Assembly: GCA_905250115.1 (NCBI GenBank)
Contig: CAJNOI010000157.1
Span: forward strand, 150,577 to 214,576
Direction: 5' to 3'
DNA: 64,000 bases
DNA from: Adineta steineri
Lineage: Eukaryota > Rotifera > Eurotatoria > Adinetida > Adinetidae
In this document: one piece after another, positions 24,265-35,600 of the stretch
Layout of the letters: each line of letters begins with the position of its first letter
Numbering within the stretch: position 1 is the stretch's first letter
Program-made: the position numbers and the translations under genes
The notes under the pieces: model-generated
Databases searched by the model: none
Seen by the model: the letters and a program-made list of their open reading frames with translations, nothing else
What the model was told of the DNA's origin: nothing

Positions 24265-25227
24265 TTGAATTGTTTTTGTGAAATGAACTCAACTTCTTCA
24301 ATAACAATAATGAGCTTTCAAAATAATTCAAATGTGACAAATCTCGAGATATGGATCATTCCTTGTGATATTTTGCAGCTTGTCCTGAATGTTGTAGCTG
24401 CGGTACTTGCAATAATTTTTTTGTTTTTTGTGGCTATTGATAAAAAATGTCATACAATTCCGATGATGTTAACAATCAATTCATGTCTATCTGAATTTAT
24501 ACTTACAAATACTTTATTTTGGGCAGGTATATTTACATTAATAAATGATCTTCAACAAATTCAATACAAAGATTCATTTTGTGTATTTCGATGTTATCTT
24601 ATTCATTGTGGATGTTTCCTACAAGGTCATTCTTATTTATTACAAGCTATATATCGATATATAAAAATTATTTATCCAAGTCGTTTATCATGGCAATCAA
24701 GACAAAGTCAGTTATTACTTATTGGAACAATATGGATATTAGCTTTTGTACATGCCATTCCTTTTTTATTTTTTGATGGAATTGTATACAATGTTGACAA
24801 TCAAGTATGTCAAATGATTCTTGGATTTTACTTCTTAATGATATATATGATGTTTGTCGATTATATCCTTCCTATGATATTAATTATGCTTGTTTATTTT
24901 AAATTACTTCGATATGTTAAAAAAATGGGTAAACGTGTAACATCAACAAATACTTTATCACGTGCACAACGAGAATTAAAAATGGTTCGACGTGCAGTTA
25001 TAATGATAACAACTATAATTACAGTCGGTTTTCCATTTACACTCTTTATGATTATGGCATTTTTTGATAGTGCACCAAAATATCATTTTAGAATTATATT
25101 TTTATTCGGTAGTCTTTCAATATTAGTTGTTATGATTATTTTATTTCAATTTACAGATTCACTTAAAATATCTATTATCAAAAGAATAACAAAGCGTTCA
25201 AATAAAGTACTACCTACACTGTCATAA
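24265..25227 (+). CDS. Rhodopsin-type GPCR, orphan
   Basis: Single-exon 320-residue seven-transmembrane protein. Seven hydrophobic helices are visible, starting near residue 33. The N-terminus has Asn glycosylation sites (NSTSS, NNSNVT). The TM3 Cys (FCVFRC) and the extracellular loop 2 Cys (NQVCQM) could form the conserved disulphide. The DRY position reads IYRYI, so the Asp is lost, and no NPxxY is present at TM7 (FQFTDSLK), typical of divergent bdelloid GPCR families. Helix 6 is preceded by a basic ELKMVRRAV stretch as in G-protein-coupling loops. Met 24265 is the first start; Met at 24283 or 24310 would also keep all helices. Ligand unknown. Confidence 0.85.
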   Translation: MNCFCEMNSTSSITIMSFQNNSNVTNLEIWIIPCDILQLVLNVVAAVLAIIFLFFVAIDKKCHTIPMMLTINSCLSEFILTNTLFWAGIFTLINDLQQIQYKDSFCVFRCYLIHCGCFLQGHSYLLQAIYRYIKIIYPSRLSWQSRQSQLLLIGTIWILAFVHAIPFLFFDGIVYNVDNQVCQMILGFYFLMIYMMFVDYILPMILIMLVYFKLLRYVKKMGKRVTSTNTLSRAQRELKMVRRAVIMITTIITVGFPFTLFMIMAFFDSAPKYHFRIIFLFGSLSILVVMIILFQFTDSLKISIIKRITKRSNKVLPTLS

Positions 25228-28076
25228 ATGACTGTCATTAAAAAGATTTTAAATATTAAAGTGTATTTCTATTCTATGAACTTGAATAAAACTTAAAACA
25301 GAAACATTATATTTTGCTCTTTTTTTTACAAAAAAAACTATTAATTAGCCAATATTTTATTGCAAATAGTGATATACTTAATTTAGATCTCTTCTCATAG
25401 TTTTATTTTTTGAAAAAATTCACTAAATATCCACAGTTAAGCTATATATGATAATATTGCTCATGTTAGAAACAAAATCTGAATTAAAATTTCCACTATG
25501 AAAGAATTTTACATACGCGGTTGTTCCGTATGAATTATATTTGTATCAAACTTCTTCGTTTATTCAAGAAAAGTCGGCGGCCATATATAGGTCAGTGAAA
25601 GAAATAAGAAGAACACGTAAATGGACAAGAAAAGCGAAGTTTAGATATCATCACCTAACAGGATCATCAAAAACATATGAGATTTCATTATATTTATTTA
25701 GAGAGACAACATTTCATCTATCTATCTATATCATTTCTCTTAATAGATATAACGAAATACGAAAGCTTTTTCTGTATTCTATGTAATGTGCCCTGAATAC
25801 TAATAAAACACAATTATCTCTAATCTTTTAAAAAAAATTTAGACTAATTAATAGCATCCAGTCGTCTTCTTTACTGAAAGAACTAATGGAAATTTGCTTT
25901 TAAAAGTATTTAAAAATAAAAAGTTCTAAAAAAAAACACATGAGAACATGAGACGTCTTCCAAAATTGTTTTATTTATTGATTTTCTCATGGCATAATAG
26001 CTTTTAAAAAACAATTTGTACTATTCTTGCTGGTGAAAATGAATGATGTCGACAACATCAGATAATATTGACATTTCTATATTTTCTTGCTACCGTTGTA
26101 ATTATGAATCTATAAAGTACATAATTGTCTGCAACAAAATCTTCTTTTGCATTGTAAAAATATGTCTTATTCTAATCTACAACAGAAAATCATTCGTATG
26201 AGGGGAAAAAACGACTTAGACACTTACATTCAACTTTCGGTTGAGATTGCCGCATCAATACAATATTATTAAATAGAAAATTATTTTTGGAATCAAAACT
26301 ACTTTGTATGTATGTGACAAAATAAATTAAATACGTAGTTGGCTGAGAATGGGTGTACGTGAGTGAGTGTTGTTGGAAGTTTGATTCCATGACTACACCC
26401 ATGTGGCGATTAATCCAAAGTCGAAAAATGTTTATTTGTCCTGTTGAACTTGCATTTCTCAAAATCTATTGAATATGATGTTCTCAAAAATATTTTGGTT
26501 ACTCATTTTGAGCAATTGATTCTGCTTCTTAAAATTATTGAAATAATAGTTAAGCCTTTGTATTTTAAACATTTATTAACAATAGTCAATATCGATAAAG
26601 ATAACAGAGAAAAAGAGGGTGTGAATATGATTAAGATTAGTATAAAACTCACATCCCCTTCAAGATGCGTCATACCAATGAATAATTGATCGAGATAAAA
26701 GAAAAAGAATATAAATATATAAACAGATACCTAAATATAAATAATAAATTTTACTGATGAGAAAGAAACTCATTCGATAAGACGTATAAAAGCATCTCAC
26801 TCGTGAAAATCATGGAAATATCTAACCATAAATAATAAATTTTACTGATGAAAAACAAACTCATTCAATAAGACATGTTAAAGCATCTCACTCGTGCAAA
26901 TCATGGAAGTACTTAACTAAAAATAATAAGTTTTATTGACGAGAAAGAAACTTATTAAATGAGACGTATAAAAGCATCTCACTCGTGAGAATCATGAAAG
27001 TTCCTGATTAAAAATAGTACGTTTTACTGACGGGAAAGAAACTCATTTGATAAGACATGTTATAGTATCTCACTCGTGAAAATCATGGAAATATCTAACT
27101 ATAAATAATAAGCTTTGCTGATAAAAAACAAACTCATTCGACAAGACGCGCTAAAGCATCTCACTTGTTAAAGTCAGTGAAATCTCTAGCTGTAAATAGT
27201 AAGTTTATAACGATTAAGACCAAATTCATTTGAAAAAGTATTATTTAAGGTTCTTTTATCTTTACAGAGAGCTGCTGACTATAGCATTGCGTTTCAATTT
27301 AATAGTAGAAGTATTAGAATGATTCGATAACTACATTGATATTATCTATATTTACATCAATAAAACGAATTGAATTATCATAGATCCGAGTCGCTATCCT
27401 ATGTAATGTAGTGAATACTCGACAAATCTGGATATATTTCGTTATAAACTGAGATTCACACTTAGAAACCTTCGCTCGTAAATATAGATACATCCATTTT
27501 ATCTGTGACATAAGTATGAAAGGAATGATGAGAAATAATAAGCAAAACCAAGTACGTGTGTCAATAAATGTATAATTATAGAAAAATTTACGAGCTTTCA
27601 AAATATGTTTATATATAGTAAAAATAAGTAGTGTTTGTTTTTCGAGAAAATCAATTCTTACAGTCCGCTTTATTTCTGTTTGATGCTTTTAAATGTAAAT
27701 TCAAATGTGAAAGATTTGAAATCTATTCATGACAGTTTAGAAACATTTTTCTGTTCCTTGATTATGTTAAAATCTTAATGTAAAAGATAAAATTATTTTT
27801 ACATATTGTTTTCTCTTGCAGTATGCAATTATTCTAATTGAACGTTAAGTTATAAACTTCAAAGTCGAATCTCTCAGATGATTGGATGCGTAATACGTTG
27901 ATCGATGTATAATTATTATACTGTTAAATGGACACAATCTCCGCAGCTGTCACTTACTTTTTTCATTTTTAAGAGTTCGATCAAACTCTCTCGTTAACAT
28001 TTCGAAGATGTCAAAGATATAAGTACATTATTAAATTTGTCCTTTTAGTTTTTCTTCTCTAATATAGTACTTATTC
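25228..28076. other. Intergenic region with satellite repeat and hairpins
   Basis: Contains the 91-bp tandem array (26735-27235) and two weak telomere-like hairpins (26349-26402 and 26614-26674, arms GGGTGT/ACACCC). The several 70-95-codon open frames in this stretch, including a hydrophobic one at 27314-27601 on the minus strand, show no family features I can name. Confidence 0.5.
26735..27235. repeat. Tandem repeat, 91-bp unit, about 5.5 copies
   Basis: The block TTACTGATGAG-AAAGAAACTCATT recurs with starts at 26751, 26842, 26933, 27024, 27115 and (decayed) 27206, exactly 91 bp apart each time. Within each unit GCATCTCACTCGTG is the best conserved part. The units differ at about 10-20% of positions, and the array ends by decay on the right. 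The period is constant with no indels between units, which suggests a satellite under some length constraint. Confidence 0.9.
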
Positions 28077-28184
28077 ATGTTTGAGTTGCCATCTAATAGT
28101 GCAATTAGAAAACAAAGAGACAGCAAAGAAATCTCATTAAAGAATTCATTAATAGATAGATTTAATATATTTAATTCGATTACA

Positions 28185-29186
28185 ATGTCTTCAAACTCAA
28201 CAGAAGCAGCTCTAATTGCAACTTTAGCTGCTATTACTACACAAATCAATCGTTATCTACCAATCGGTATTTTTTTCTTTGGTATAATTGGTAATCTTCT
28301 CAATTGTTTGGCCCTTTCTCAACGAACACTACTTTCCAATTCTTGTTCTTTATTATTTCTCGCATCATCTATTGCCAGTCTGATTACATTGATCGATGGT
28401 GTTGGTGTTCGTTTCTTAACTGGTTGGTCTGCTGATCTAACCGCAACGAATGATATTCTCTGTCAAATTCGTTTTTTCTTTTTATCTACATCAAGAACTG
28501 TTGCATTCTGGTTGATTTCATTAGCCATAATTGATCGATGGCTTTTATCATCGATTAATGTTCATCGTCGACAAATGAGTACATTGAAAAATACTCAGCG
28601 AGGCATTATTTTCGTCATTATTCTCTCAAGTTTAGTGTATGTCCAATACTTTTATTGTTTTGTAGCAATTCCTATCGATTATCCAATAACATGTTATGGA
28701 AGATCAATATTATGTCGATTAATTCACAATTTGGAATTTGCTTTACTTTCAGTTCTTATTCCTTCTTTATTAATGATTATTTTTGGATTAATGACCATTC
28801 ATAATGTTCATAAATCTGCTCTACGTCAAGTTCAGCCAATTATCGCAACATCATCAACACAAACAACTGTTGCCAACGAAAGATCGGCACGAATGAAGAA
28901 AATCGACCATCAACTTCTTATCATGCTTTGTGTACAAACTACTCTCGTAATTCTCTTTTCACTTCCTCAAGCTTGTTACAGTATTTACACGGTTATTACT
29001 CAATACGATATCAGTTCTCCACTTACGAATGCCATTGATACTTTACTTCTCAATGTATTCATATTGTTTAGTTATGTGACCAACGGAATGCCATTTTATG
29101 TGTACACATTAAGTGGTGGAACAGTTTATCGCAAAGCATTTTTCGATAGATTACAAGACTTTTCTCGAATGATCATTTGTCGATGA
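28185..29186 (+). CDS. Rhodopsin-type GPCR, peptide-receptor-like orphan
   Basis: Single-exon seven-transmembrane receptor, 333 residues from Met 28185 (an in-frame Met at 28077 would add 36 charged residues that do not look like a receptor N-terminus). An N-glycosylation site (NST) precedes TM1, which carries the family GNLLN motif. TM3 ends in DRW in place of DRY. ECL2 has the disulphide Cys (ITCYGRSILC), and TM6 lacks the usual CWxP. TM7 ends NGMPFYVYTLSG, a variant of NPxxY. The overall shape resembles the FMRFamide-type receptors expanded in rotifers; the ligand cannot be told. Confidence 0.88.
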   Translation: MSSNSTEAALIATLAAITTQINRYLPIGIFFFGIIGNLLNCLALSQRTLLSNSCSLLFLASSIASLITLIDGVGVRFLTGWSADLTATNDILCQIRFFFLSTSRTVAFWLISLAIIDRWLLSSINVHRRQMSTLKNTQRGIIFVIILSSLVYVQYFYCFVAIPIDYPITCYGRSILCRLIHNLEFALLSVLIPSLLMIIFGLMTIHNVHKSALRQVQPIIATSSTQTTVANERSARMKKIDHQLLIMLCVQTTLVILFSLPQACYSIYTVITQYDISSPLTNAIDTLLLNVFILFSYVTNGMPFYVYTLSGGTVYRKAFFDRLQDFSRMIICR

Positions 29187-29610
29187 AATTCTTTCATTCA
29201 GTTAAAAAAAAGAATCTTGAGAATTTGGATACTGTTTCTTCACTCATTAAGACGTATTTTCTCTTGTGATTATATGTTTAACAATAAAAGAATCATCTAC
29301 TAGAACTTTTATTTCTCCTGTTGAAGGACATAAAGGATAAGAACAATATTCAATATCAAGTTGGTGTTATCAATGTTTTAATTTTTAATAAATAATAATT
29401 TCAAATAGAAAAGTTCGATTTTTTCTTTTTCTTGTTTAAATATATATATAAAGCAGAGAAGCAATTAAAGTTAGCAAGAATCTGTTCACTTCTACAACAG
29501 ATACAACAAAACTCGATTTTGATATCACCAAAAAACCAGTCTGTATTACCAGTAGTTCTAAAACAAAGATAAGAAAAAGATTCCTGTATTCATTTACTAT
29601 CTATAGTGAC
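29187..29610. other. Spacer between GPCR and sirtuin pseudogene
   Basis: About 420 bp, convergent 3' ends on both sides. No feature seen. Confidence 0.5.
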
Positions 29611-30500
29611 CGAAAAGCCCAGTTCTGTTCAAAATCAGCTAACCATTGTTCATCTGACCATAATTTCAAATCAATATAGGGTGAAATAGTCAAATCTAAT
29701 TGTTTCATTAACATACTCATGACATTATTACATCGTGCAAAGATTCTCAATTTACAAAGATCATCATATGTTGATAAGAGACTTACTAATAATAACCATT
29801 TTTTGTCCCGATTGTAAATTCATAGATAGAAGTTCACATGCAGGTGAAACTTGCATAGATGTTCTCATATATAAACTTAAATCACATAGTTGCGATTCAT
29901 TCGTGGCTTTATCTAAACAAATATCAGGCATCGGTTGACTAAATGAAACCGTTGTACAACGTAAACGACCGTTACAATTTGGCACTGTACACATATTTCC
30001 TGTAAGCCAAGTTTTTTTTTATATTGTCTGATACGTAACTGTCTATAATAGATTTTTCAACATTTTGCACAAGCTTCATAATTGGAACTGCCGTGTAATT
30101 CAGAAATTTTATCCGGTGATATGCCACTTTTCAAATGTAGACCATCACAATTTTGAGAAATTAAAAATTTCAAATAATTCTTTTTCATCAATTCCACATA
30201 AGCCATATCAGTTAATGTTGGTTCAGGATTAGGAACCGTTCGTGATGGTAGAACAATACCTCTCGCTCGAGCAGTCCAAACACCTGAAGGACCACGAAAA
30301 TCATTGATACCCGCAGTCCTGCTCTAGTATAAAGAACAAAATGTTTTGCAGCACGAATAAACTGTGCTAAAGTTTTGATTTTTTAATCCAATTCATCTAT
30401 ATACACAAAGTTATGACATGCATATGAAAAAAAAGACAAAAAATCTGATCTGGTGTGTCAAAATATTCTGTAATTTTATCATCATTAAGCGCGGTGCATG
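29611..30500 (-). pseudogene. Sirtuin (SIRT6/7-like deacylase) pseudogene
   Basis: Reading the minus strand from about 30500, the order is LNDDKITEYFDTPD, an intron, then TLAQFIRAAKHFVLYT. Next come INDFRGPSGVW, SQNCDGLHLKSG (substrate/NAD pocket), ELHGSSNYE with the catalytic His, two zinc-ribbon Cys pairs (CAKC, CTVPNC), then a C-terminal Rossmann part ending at TAG 29611-29613. The gene is broken in at least five ways: an in-frame TAA before KIKTLAQ, loss of the GAGIS nucleotide loop by a small deletion with frame change (near 30325), a TGA right after the first Cys pair, and two single-base insertions near 30030-30055 (one in an A9 run). Similarity to a working sirtuin is still high, so inactivation looks recent. 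Confidence 0.82.
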
Positions 30501-30734
30501 CCACGATCAAAAGATTTTTTCCAATACTATATTAAGAAGAATTGATAAAGTATATAATCGATTGGGATGTAGCTTATTATTACCTCAGTTGTAATAAATC
30601 AATGTATTATCTGAGAATACGAGAAAAATGTCAATGTGAGTAGACATATTAATCAATTCTATGATAAAAAGGATAGAGAAGAAAAACAAGTAAGAGAAGA
30701 ATAGAAAATATGATTCATAGAAGTTGTATACGTT

Positions 30735-30793
30735 TATGGAGGGTATAGGTAGTGAGTATAGATACGATATAAATATGATACCTACACCCATCT
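30735..30793. repeat. Telomere-like hairpin, subfamily 2
   Basis: Diverged arms (GGAGGGTATAGGTAG and CTACACCCATC) around a centre reading GATACGATATAAATATGATA. The same centre recurs at 31252-31312 and partly at 47648-47693. Confidence 0.6.
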
Positions 30794-31251
30794 TCTAATA
30801 TTAATACCAACAACATCGTACAGTCTGATTATTTCTCGCTAACAACTGCCAATGATATATTTGTTGAAAAAAGTTCTGCGATTCTGTCACAATAGATCAA
30901 CACAGTCTTTTGAATTTATTTTATATTAACGCATTCTATTTATCATCATGTCTGACCATATCTCCGTAACAGTTATGATTGTTGGTGTCAAATAAAATAC
31001 AATGTATGAAAGCATAATCAACTAATTGAGAAAGGAGCTCAGGAAATATAGTAAGGAAAACATATATAGCAGCAATTGCAAGCGAATATCAGTCTGTTTC
31101 AGGTCAGACTAATCGAGAAGGTCTCTTTACAATCAACAAAGATTAACCACATAAAACAAATTAATTCATTTAAAAAAGCATTTCACAAGAAACGTTGATA
31201 CTTAAGGAAATATTTACATTTGCCTATGAACCAGTCCATTTAAGTCATCTA

Positions 31252-31312
31252 GCGGGTGTGGATGGTGAGTGTAGATACGATTTGAATATGATACTCATAC
31301 CTACACCCACAC
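31252..31312. repeat. Telomere-like hairpin, subfamily 2
   Basis: Arms GCGGGTGTGGATGGTG and CCTACACCCACACCGC are inverted copies that close on GCGG/CCGC. The centre (GATACGATTTGAATATGATA) matches the copy at 30735-30793. Confidence 0.75.
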
Positions 31313-31462
31313 CGCTGTTTGGGTATGGATGTGAAGAATATCACAAGACTGAACTATCAATCATAGATATATTCATAAGGAATGTTAAAGGATGATTGTC
31401 ATATCACTTACAATTGGATGAGCTTTATAGTTGTGAAACTATTTGTAGTCCACGCTGTCTGA

Positions 31463-31952
31463 TTAGGGGTGTTACTTTATCTTTATTTTACTTTATAATA
31501 AAGATAATATTTGTTTTAAAAATAAAGATAAAGAAATAAAGTCATAATCTTTATATTTGTTTTATAAAGATAAAGAATTTTTTCGTAATCTTTATAAAAT
31601 AACGATAAAATAAAAAATAAAGATTTTTTTTTCTGTCAAAACGTACTTTTTTATTTTCTTATAGTAGCTCACAAAAAATTAGGATATTATATAGTTAACC
31701 ATAATATGGAATAGCATTTTTCGTATATATCGTTTCTTGTGTGTTCCTTTTTTTTGATGATATGGTATATGGAAGTGGTGATGATGATAAGCAAGATCAT
31801 TAATAAACATATTCTACTATTATACAGGGTATTTGCATACGTACTTATTGCATGAAAAAACGTATATTTATTCTTTATTTTAACTGTAATTTTGCAAATA
31901 AAGATTATCTTTATCTTTATCAATAAAGTAAAGATAAAGTGATACCCCTATA
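31463..31952. mobile_element. AT-rich MITE with 40-bp inverted termini
   Basis: The left end TTAGGGGTGTTACTTTATC and the reverse complement of the right end TATAGGGGTATCACTTTATC are clearly related, and the similarity continues about 40 bp through AAGATAA-rich sequence. The 5-bp TCTGA lies directly outside each end (31458-31462 and 31953-31957). The interior repeats AATAAAGATAA-like units on both strands and codes for nothing. The superfamily is uncertain: the GGGGTG end is hAT-like but the flanking repeat is shorter than 8 bp. Confidence 0.65.
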
Positions 31953-32128
31953 TCTGACTGAGGATGTTGCTTTCTGCATTGACTCGATTGCCATCATGAA
32001 ATCAGTGAGAAAACGACAAAGTCAGCAATGTTTCTTTTGAATTATCTAAAAGAAGTTCAAATTGTCTCTGATATTCTGTTATTGATATGACACTCGATTA
32101 CACGGACTGAACTTCTGCCTCATGAAAC

Positions 32129-32341
32129 TCAATCCAAATTGATCGATTCATTTGAAATCAAAGCCTTAGTCAGGCGGTGGCTCGGAAGTTCCTCTTCTCC
32201 GTCCTCTACAAAAGATAATTCCCGTGGAAGTCGAGTAGCTGCTAAGTCAAAATTATCTGATGAGACCCTTGAGCAAGATCGAAATTGATTCACCCCTTTA
32301 AGAACTTTACCAACGGTAGCTTGAATCATATCCTCACACAT
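32129..32341 (-). CDS. Unrecognised small open frame, possibly the end of a two-exon gene
   Basis: A 70-codon frame with normal amino-acid composition (acidic C-terminal half, no low complexity). Just upstream on the same strand, 32412-32346 reads MTSNINLRIIFEQTADNLVYNR followed by a GTAAGA donor-like site, but no convincing acceptor links the two and the second frame is offset. It could be a short hypothetical gene or the remnant of one. No function is suggested. Confidence 0.25.
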   Translation of the reverse strand: MCEDMIQATVGKVLKGVNQFRSCSRVSSDNFDLAATRLPRELSFVEDGEEELPSHRLTKALISNESINLD

Positions 32342-32684
32342 TCTTACCTGTTGTATACCAGATTATCTGCTGTTTGTTCAAAAATAATTCTTAAATTAAT
32401 ATTGGAAGTCATTTTGATTTTTAATTTAATTTAGGATTTGTTTTGTTATGCAGATTGTTGAAACCACCTGATCCCTCTAATATAAGACTCGAAATATAAA
32501 GGAGAGAGAGAGAGAGAGATAACTATCTACTACTCGAAAAGGTAACAAACAAAAAAAGATAAGACTAAAAGTTACACTTCTATTAAAGCATATGTAACTT
32601 ATTCAAAACGCAGTTGAATGTACCAAGAGTCGAGAATATAAATATACAATTTTATATGTTAGATTTTTTTCAAAAAAGAGGACC

Positions 32685-35600
32685 ATGGACCATTTTGTGT
32701 TCGTTCTCTTTTTTTTATACCTTATTGGTATTGTGGGTAAGTTTGCTGAGATGACTTTTCGAAAAAATATTACAAAAAATCTTTTTTAATTGTTGTAGCT
32801 ACATCACGTATTCCTGATGAAGGTTAGTAGGTTAAAAAGTTCTTTTTTTTGTCATAAATCGTACTTTTTTATTAAGACCCAGAATGGAAAAATGACCTTG
32901 ACAATAACCAGAATTTAGAATGGCATCAATTCCCCTCTACAACAGCAGGTAATTATTTTAATTTTGATTTATTTTGAAGTTGCCTAGCTTTGTTGTATAG
33001 AAAAACGCTCATTTATTCTAAAATATCCTGATGATAAAGAAATTCTACAATCATCTGAACAGCATTCTGCTCGTTTAATAGGCACCGCACATTTAGCTTC
33101 ACGAAATTCACCATCTTGTCTTACTTTTACCTATCAAATAACTGGTGATAAAACAAACAAATTGTCTATTTTTATTGATAAACAACATATTTGGCGTAGT
33201 CGATTAGTTCAAGAACATACGTTTGAATAAAAATATTTTCTTTTTTATTTAATTTATTTAACAAAAATACAATCTATCTAGTCAAACTCAAGTTCAGTTG
33301 AATATTTCATCTTCAACAACAACTGGTTTAACAAGAATAGCAACTCGTATTGCTTTCGATGGACAATTAACAGACAATATAGAAATTAAATTAGAAGATA
33401 TGTTAATCAATCATCAACCATGTCCTTCATGTACGATTTGTTTTTAAATGATTTAAATATATTAAATTTAATTGTTTTCTTAGCTATAAAATCGTCTCCT
33501 TCTCGAACAATTCGATCAGTAACATCGAAAGCTGTTCTTGGTTATGATTGTACATTTGAACAAGACATGTGTGGTTGGACACAAGGTCAAAATACTACTC
33601 TCGATTGGTTTCGTGAACAACCAGCATCAAATCCACTTGCTGATGTTATTGGTCCCTTAACTGATCATACATATGGAAATTCAACTGGATATTATGTTAC
33701 CTGTAGAAAAGAAATTCCAGACATTCGTTTTTCAGATATTGATATATCAGCTTTGGTTAGTCCACGTTTACCAGACAATACAGCAGGTCCAATGTGTGCT
33801 GATTGGTGGTATATGATGCATGGTACAGATGATATTGAATTAAATCTTTTTTTAGTTGCTAATGAAAATTTTACTTCACCAAAATCTTTTTGGAGACGAT
33901 CAGGTAATCAAGGACGTCATTGGCACCATGGTCGAGTACAAATTTATCCAGGAAATCAAATAACACGTGTTATGTATTATATTTTTGCAAGATGGAATAT
34001 TCGATCAGAAGTTTCATTAGATGATCTTACACTTATTGATGGACCATGTATTAAATCAGATTTTTATACAATTGATTGCACATTTGAAGAAGAACATATT
34101 TGTGGATATTTATCTGATCCAACTGGACAATTTCCATGGAATAGAGGTCAAGGCTCAACACCATCAGCATTAACCGGTGCTAGCCAAGGTAATAAAATCA
34201 TTTTTATTATATTTATTTTATGTTTTTTTAAATCAAATTTGAATGTTTAGATCATGCACTAGGAACAGCACAAGGTCATTTTATGTATATTGGTAATCCA
34301 CAAAAAGCGGGTTACAAAGCACGATTAATATCAGTTGTTGAAGAACCAGAAAAAGGTCGATGTTTAGAATTTTGGTATCATATGTACGGTCAAAATATTG
34401 GTCAATTAAATGTTTATATAAATACAAATACATCGAACAATGATGTCCGTACCCTTATATGGTCACGTGGCGCTAATATTGGTGATGTATGGCGTAAAGC
34501 TCTTGTTTCAACTGAATATACAGTATCATTTCGTATTATATTTGAAGGTGTTATTGGTAATGGTATCGAAGTAAGTCAGAAAGTTTCGTTTTATTTTACA
34601 AATTAAAGTTTTTGAAATATTATTTTTAGGGTGATATTACAATTGATGATATTCAACGTTTAAGTAAATCATGTAAAGAACCAAATAATTGTGATTTTGA
34701 AGATGATAATTTATGTGGATGGGAAAATATTAAAACTGATCAATTTGATTGGGAGATAACAAGTGGTGCATCATCAACAGGGACATTTGCTAGTGGTAAG
34801 GAAATATATACAATAGAAAGAAAAACTTTAATAATTTTATTTTATTCTAGGTCCATTTCAAGATCATACATTCGGAACAGATAAGGGTTCATATGCATAT
34901 ATTGATACAAATAAAAATCGAAATATAAATGATACAGCTATACTTGTTTCACAATCAATGACAGATACTGGTGTCAATGGAATGTGTCTAGAATTTTTCT
35001 ATCATATGTAAATATTAAAAATTTTTATTTTGAAAAGAAAATGTATTGAAATGTTTTTTTAAGGTATGGTCTAGGGGCTAGTAGATTAACAGTTTATTTA
35101 CAAATGGAAGGTTTTCAACCATTGCCAATGTGGACATTGGCAGATGAACAAGGAGATGCTTGGTTTCAAGGAAAAGTTGGTTTTGCTGCCAATAATGATC
35201 ATTCAATTTTAATCGAAGGGAAAATAACTCAATATGGAGAAGGTGATATTGCTCTTGATGATATATCAATAACCAATGGATATTGTACATTACTTCCACA
35301 ACATGCAGTACCGGAATCTGGTTTAACTACAACAGCACCAATAACAACAGTGTTAGTTGACAAATGAAATTGTTTTTATTGAATTTAATATATATTCTCT
35401 ACATTGTTTTTAGAACAACACCATCACATCCACCAACAACTTTTGACTGCGATTTTGAAAGTACTGCATGTGCATCATGGAGTATCGTTTCTAAACCTGA
35501 ACTTACTTGGACACGAGCCCAAGGTGTATCGACAACACAAGAAGATGCACATAATCCATTATATGATCATACAGGAAATCAAGCACATGGATATTATCTT

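Larger units (their letters stand above)
30501..32128. other. Intergenic region with two related hairpins and a MITE
   Basis: Holds two telomere-like hairpins of a second subfamily (30735-30793 and 31252-31312) and the AT-rich MITE at 31463-31952. No gene was seen. Confidence 0.5.

Noticed and set aside
26735..27235. Hammerhead ribozyme in each 91-bp unit (CTGATGAG followed by GAAAC)
   Set aside because: The two core pieces are only a few bases apart with no room for stem II, and the GAAA and CTGANGA positions change between copies (CAAAC, TTGACGAG). No consistent stems I and III were found.
27314..27601. 95-codon hydrophobic minus-strand frame
   Set aside because: It has membrane-like stretches and might be a GPCR remnant, but no diagnostic motif was found.
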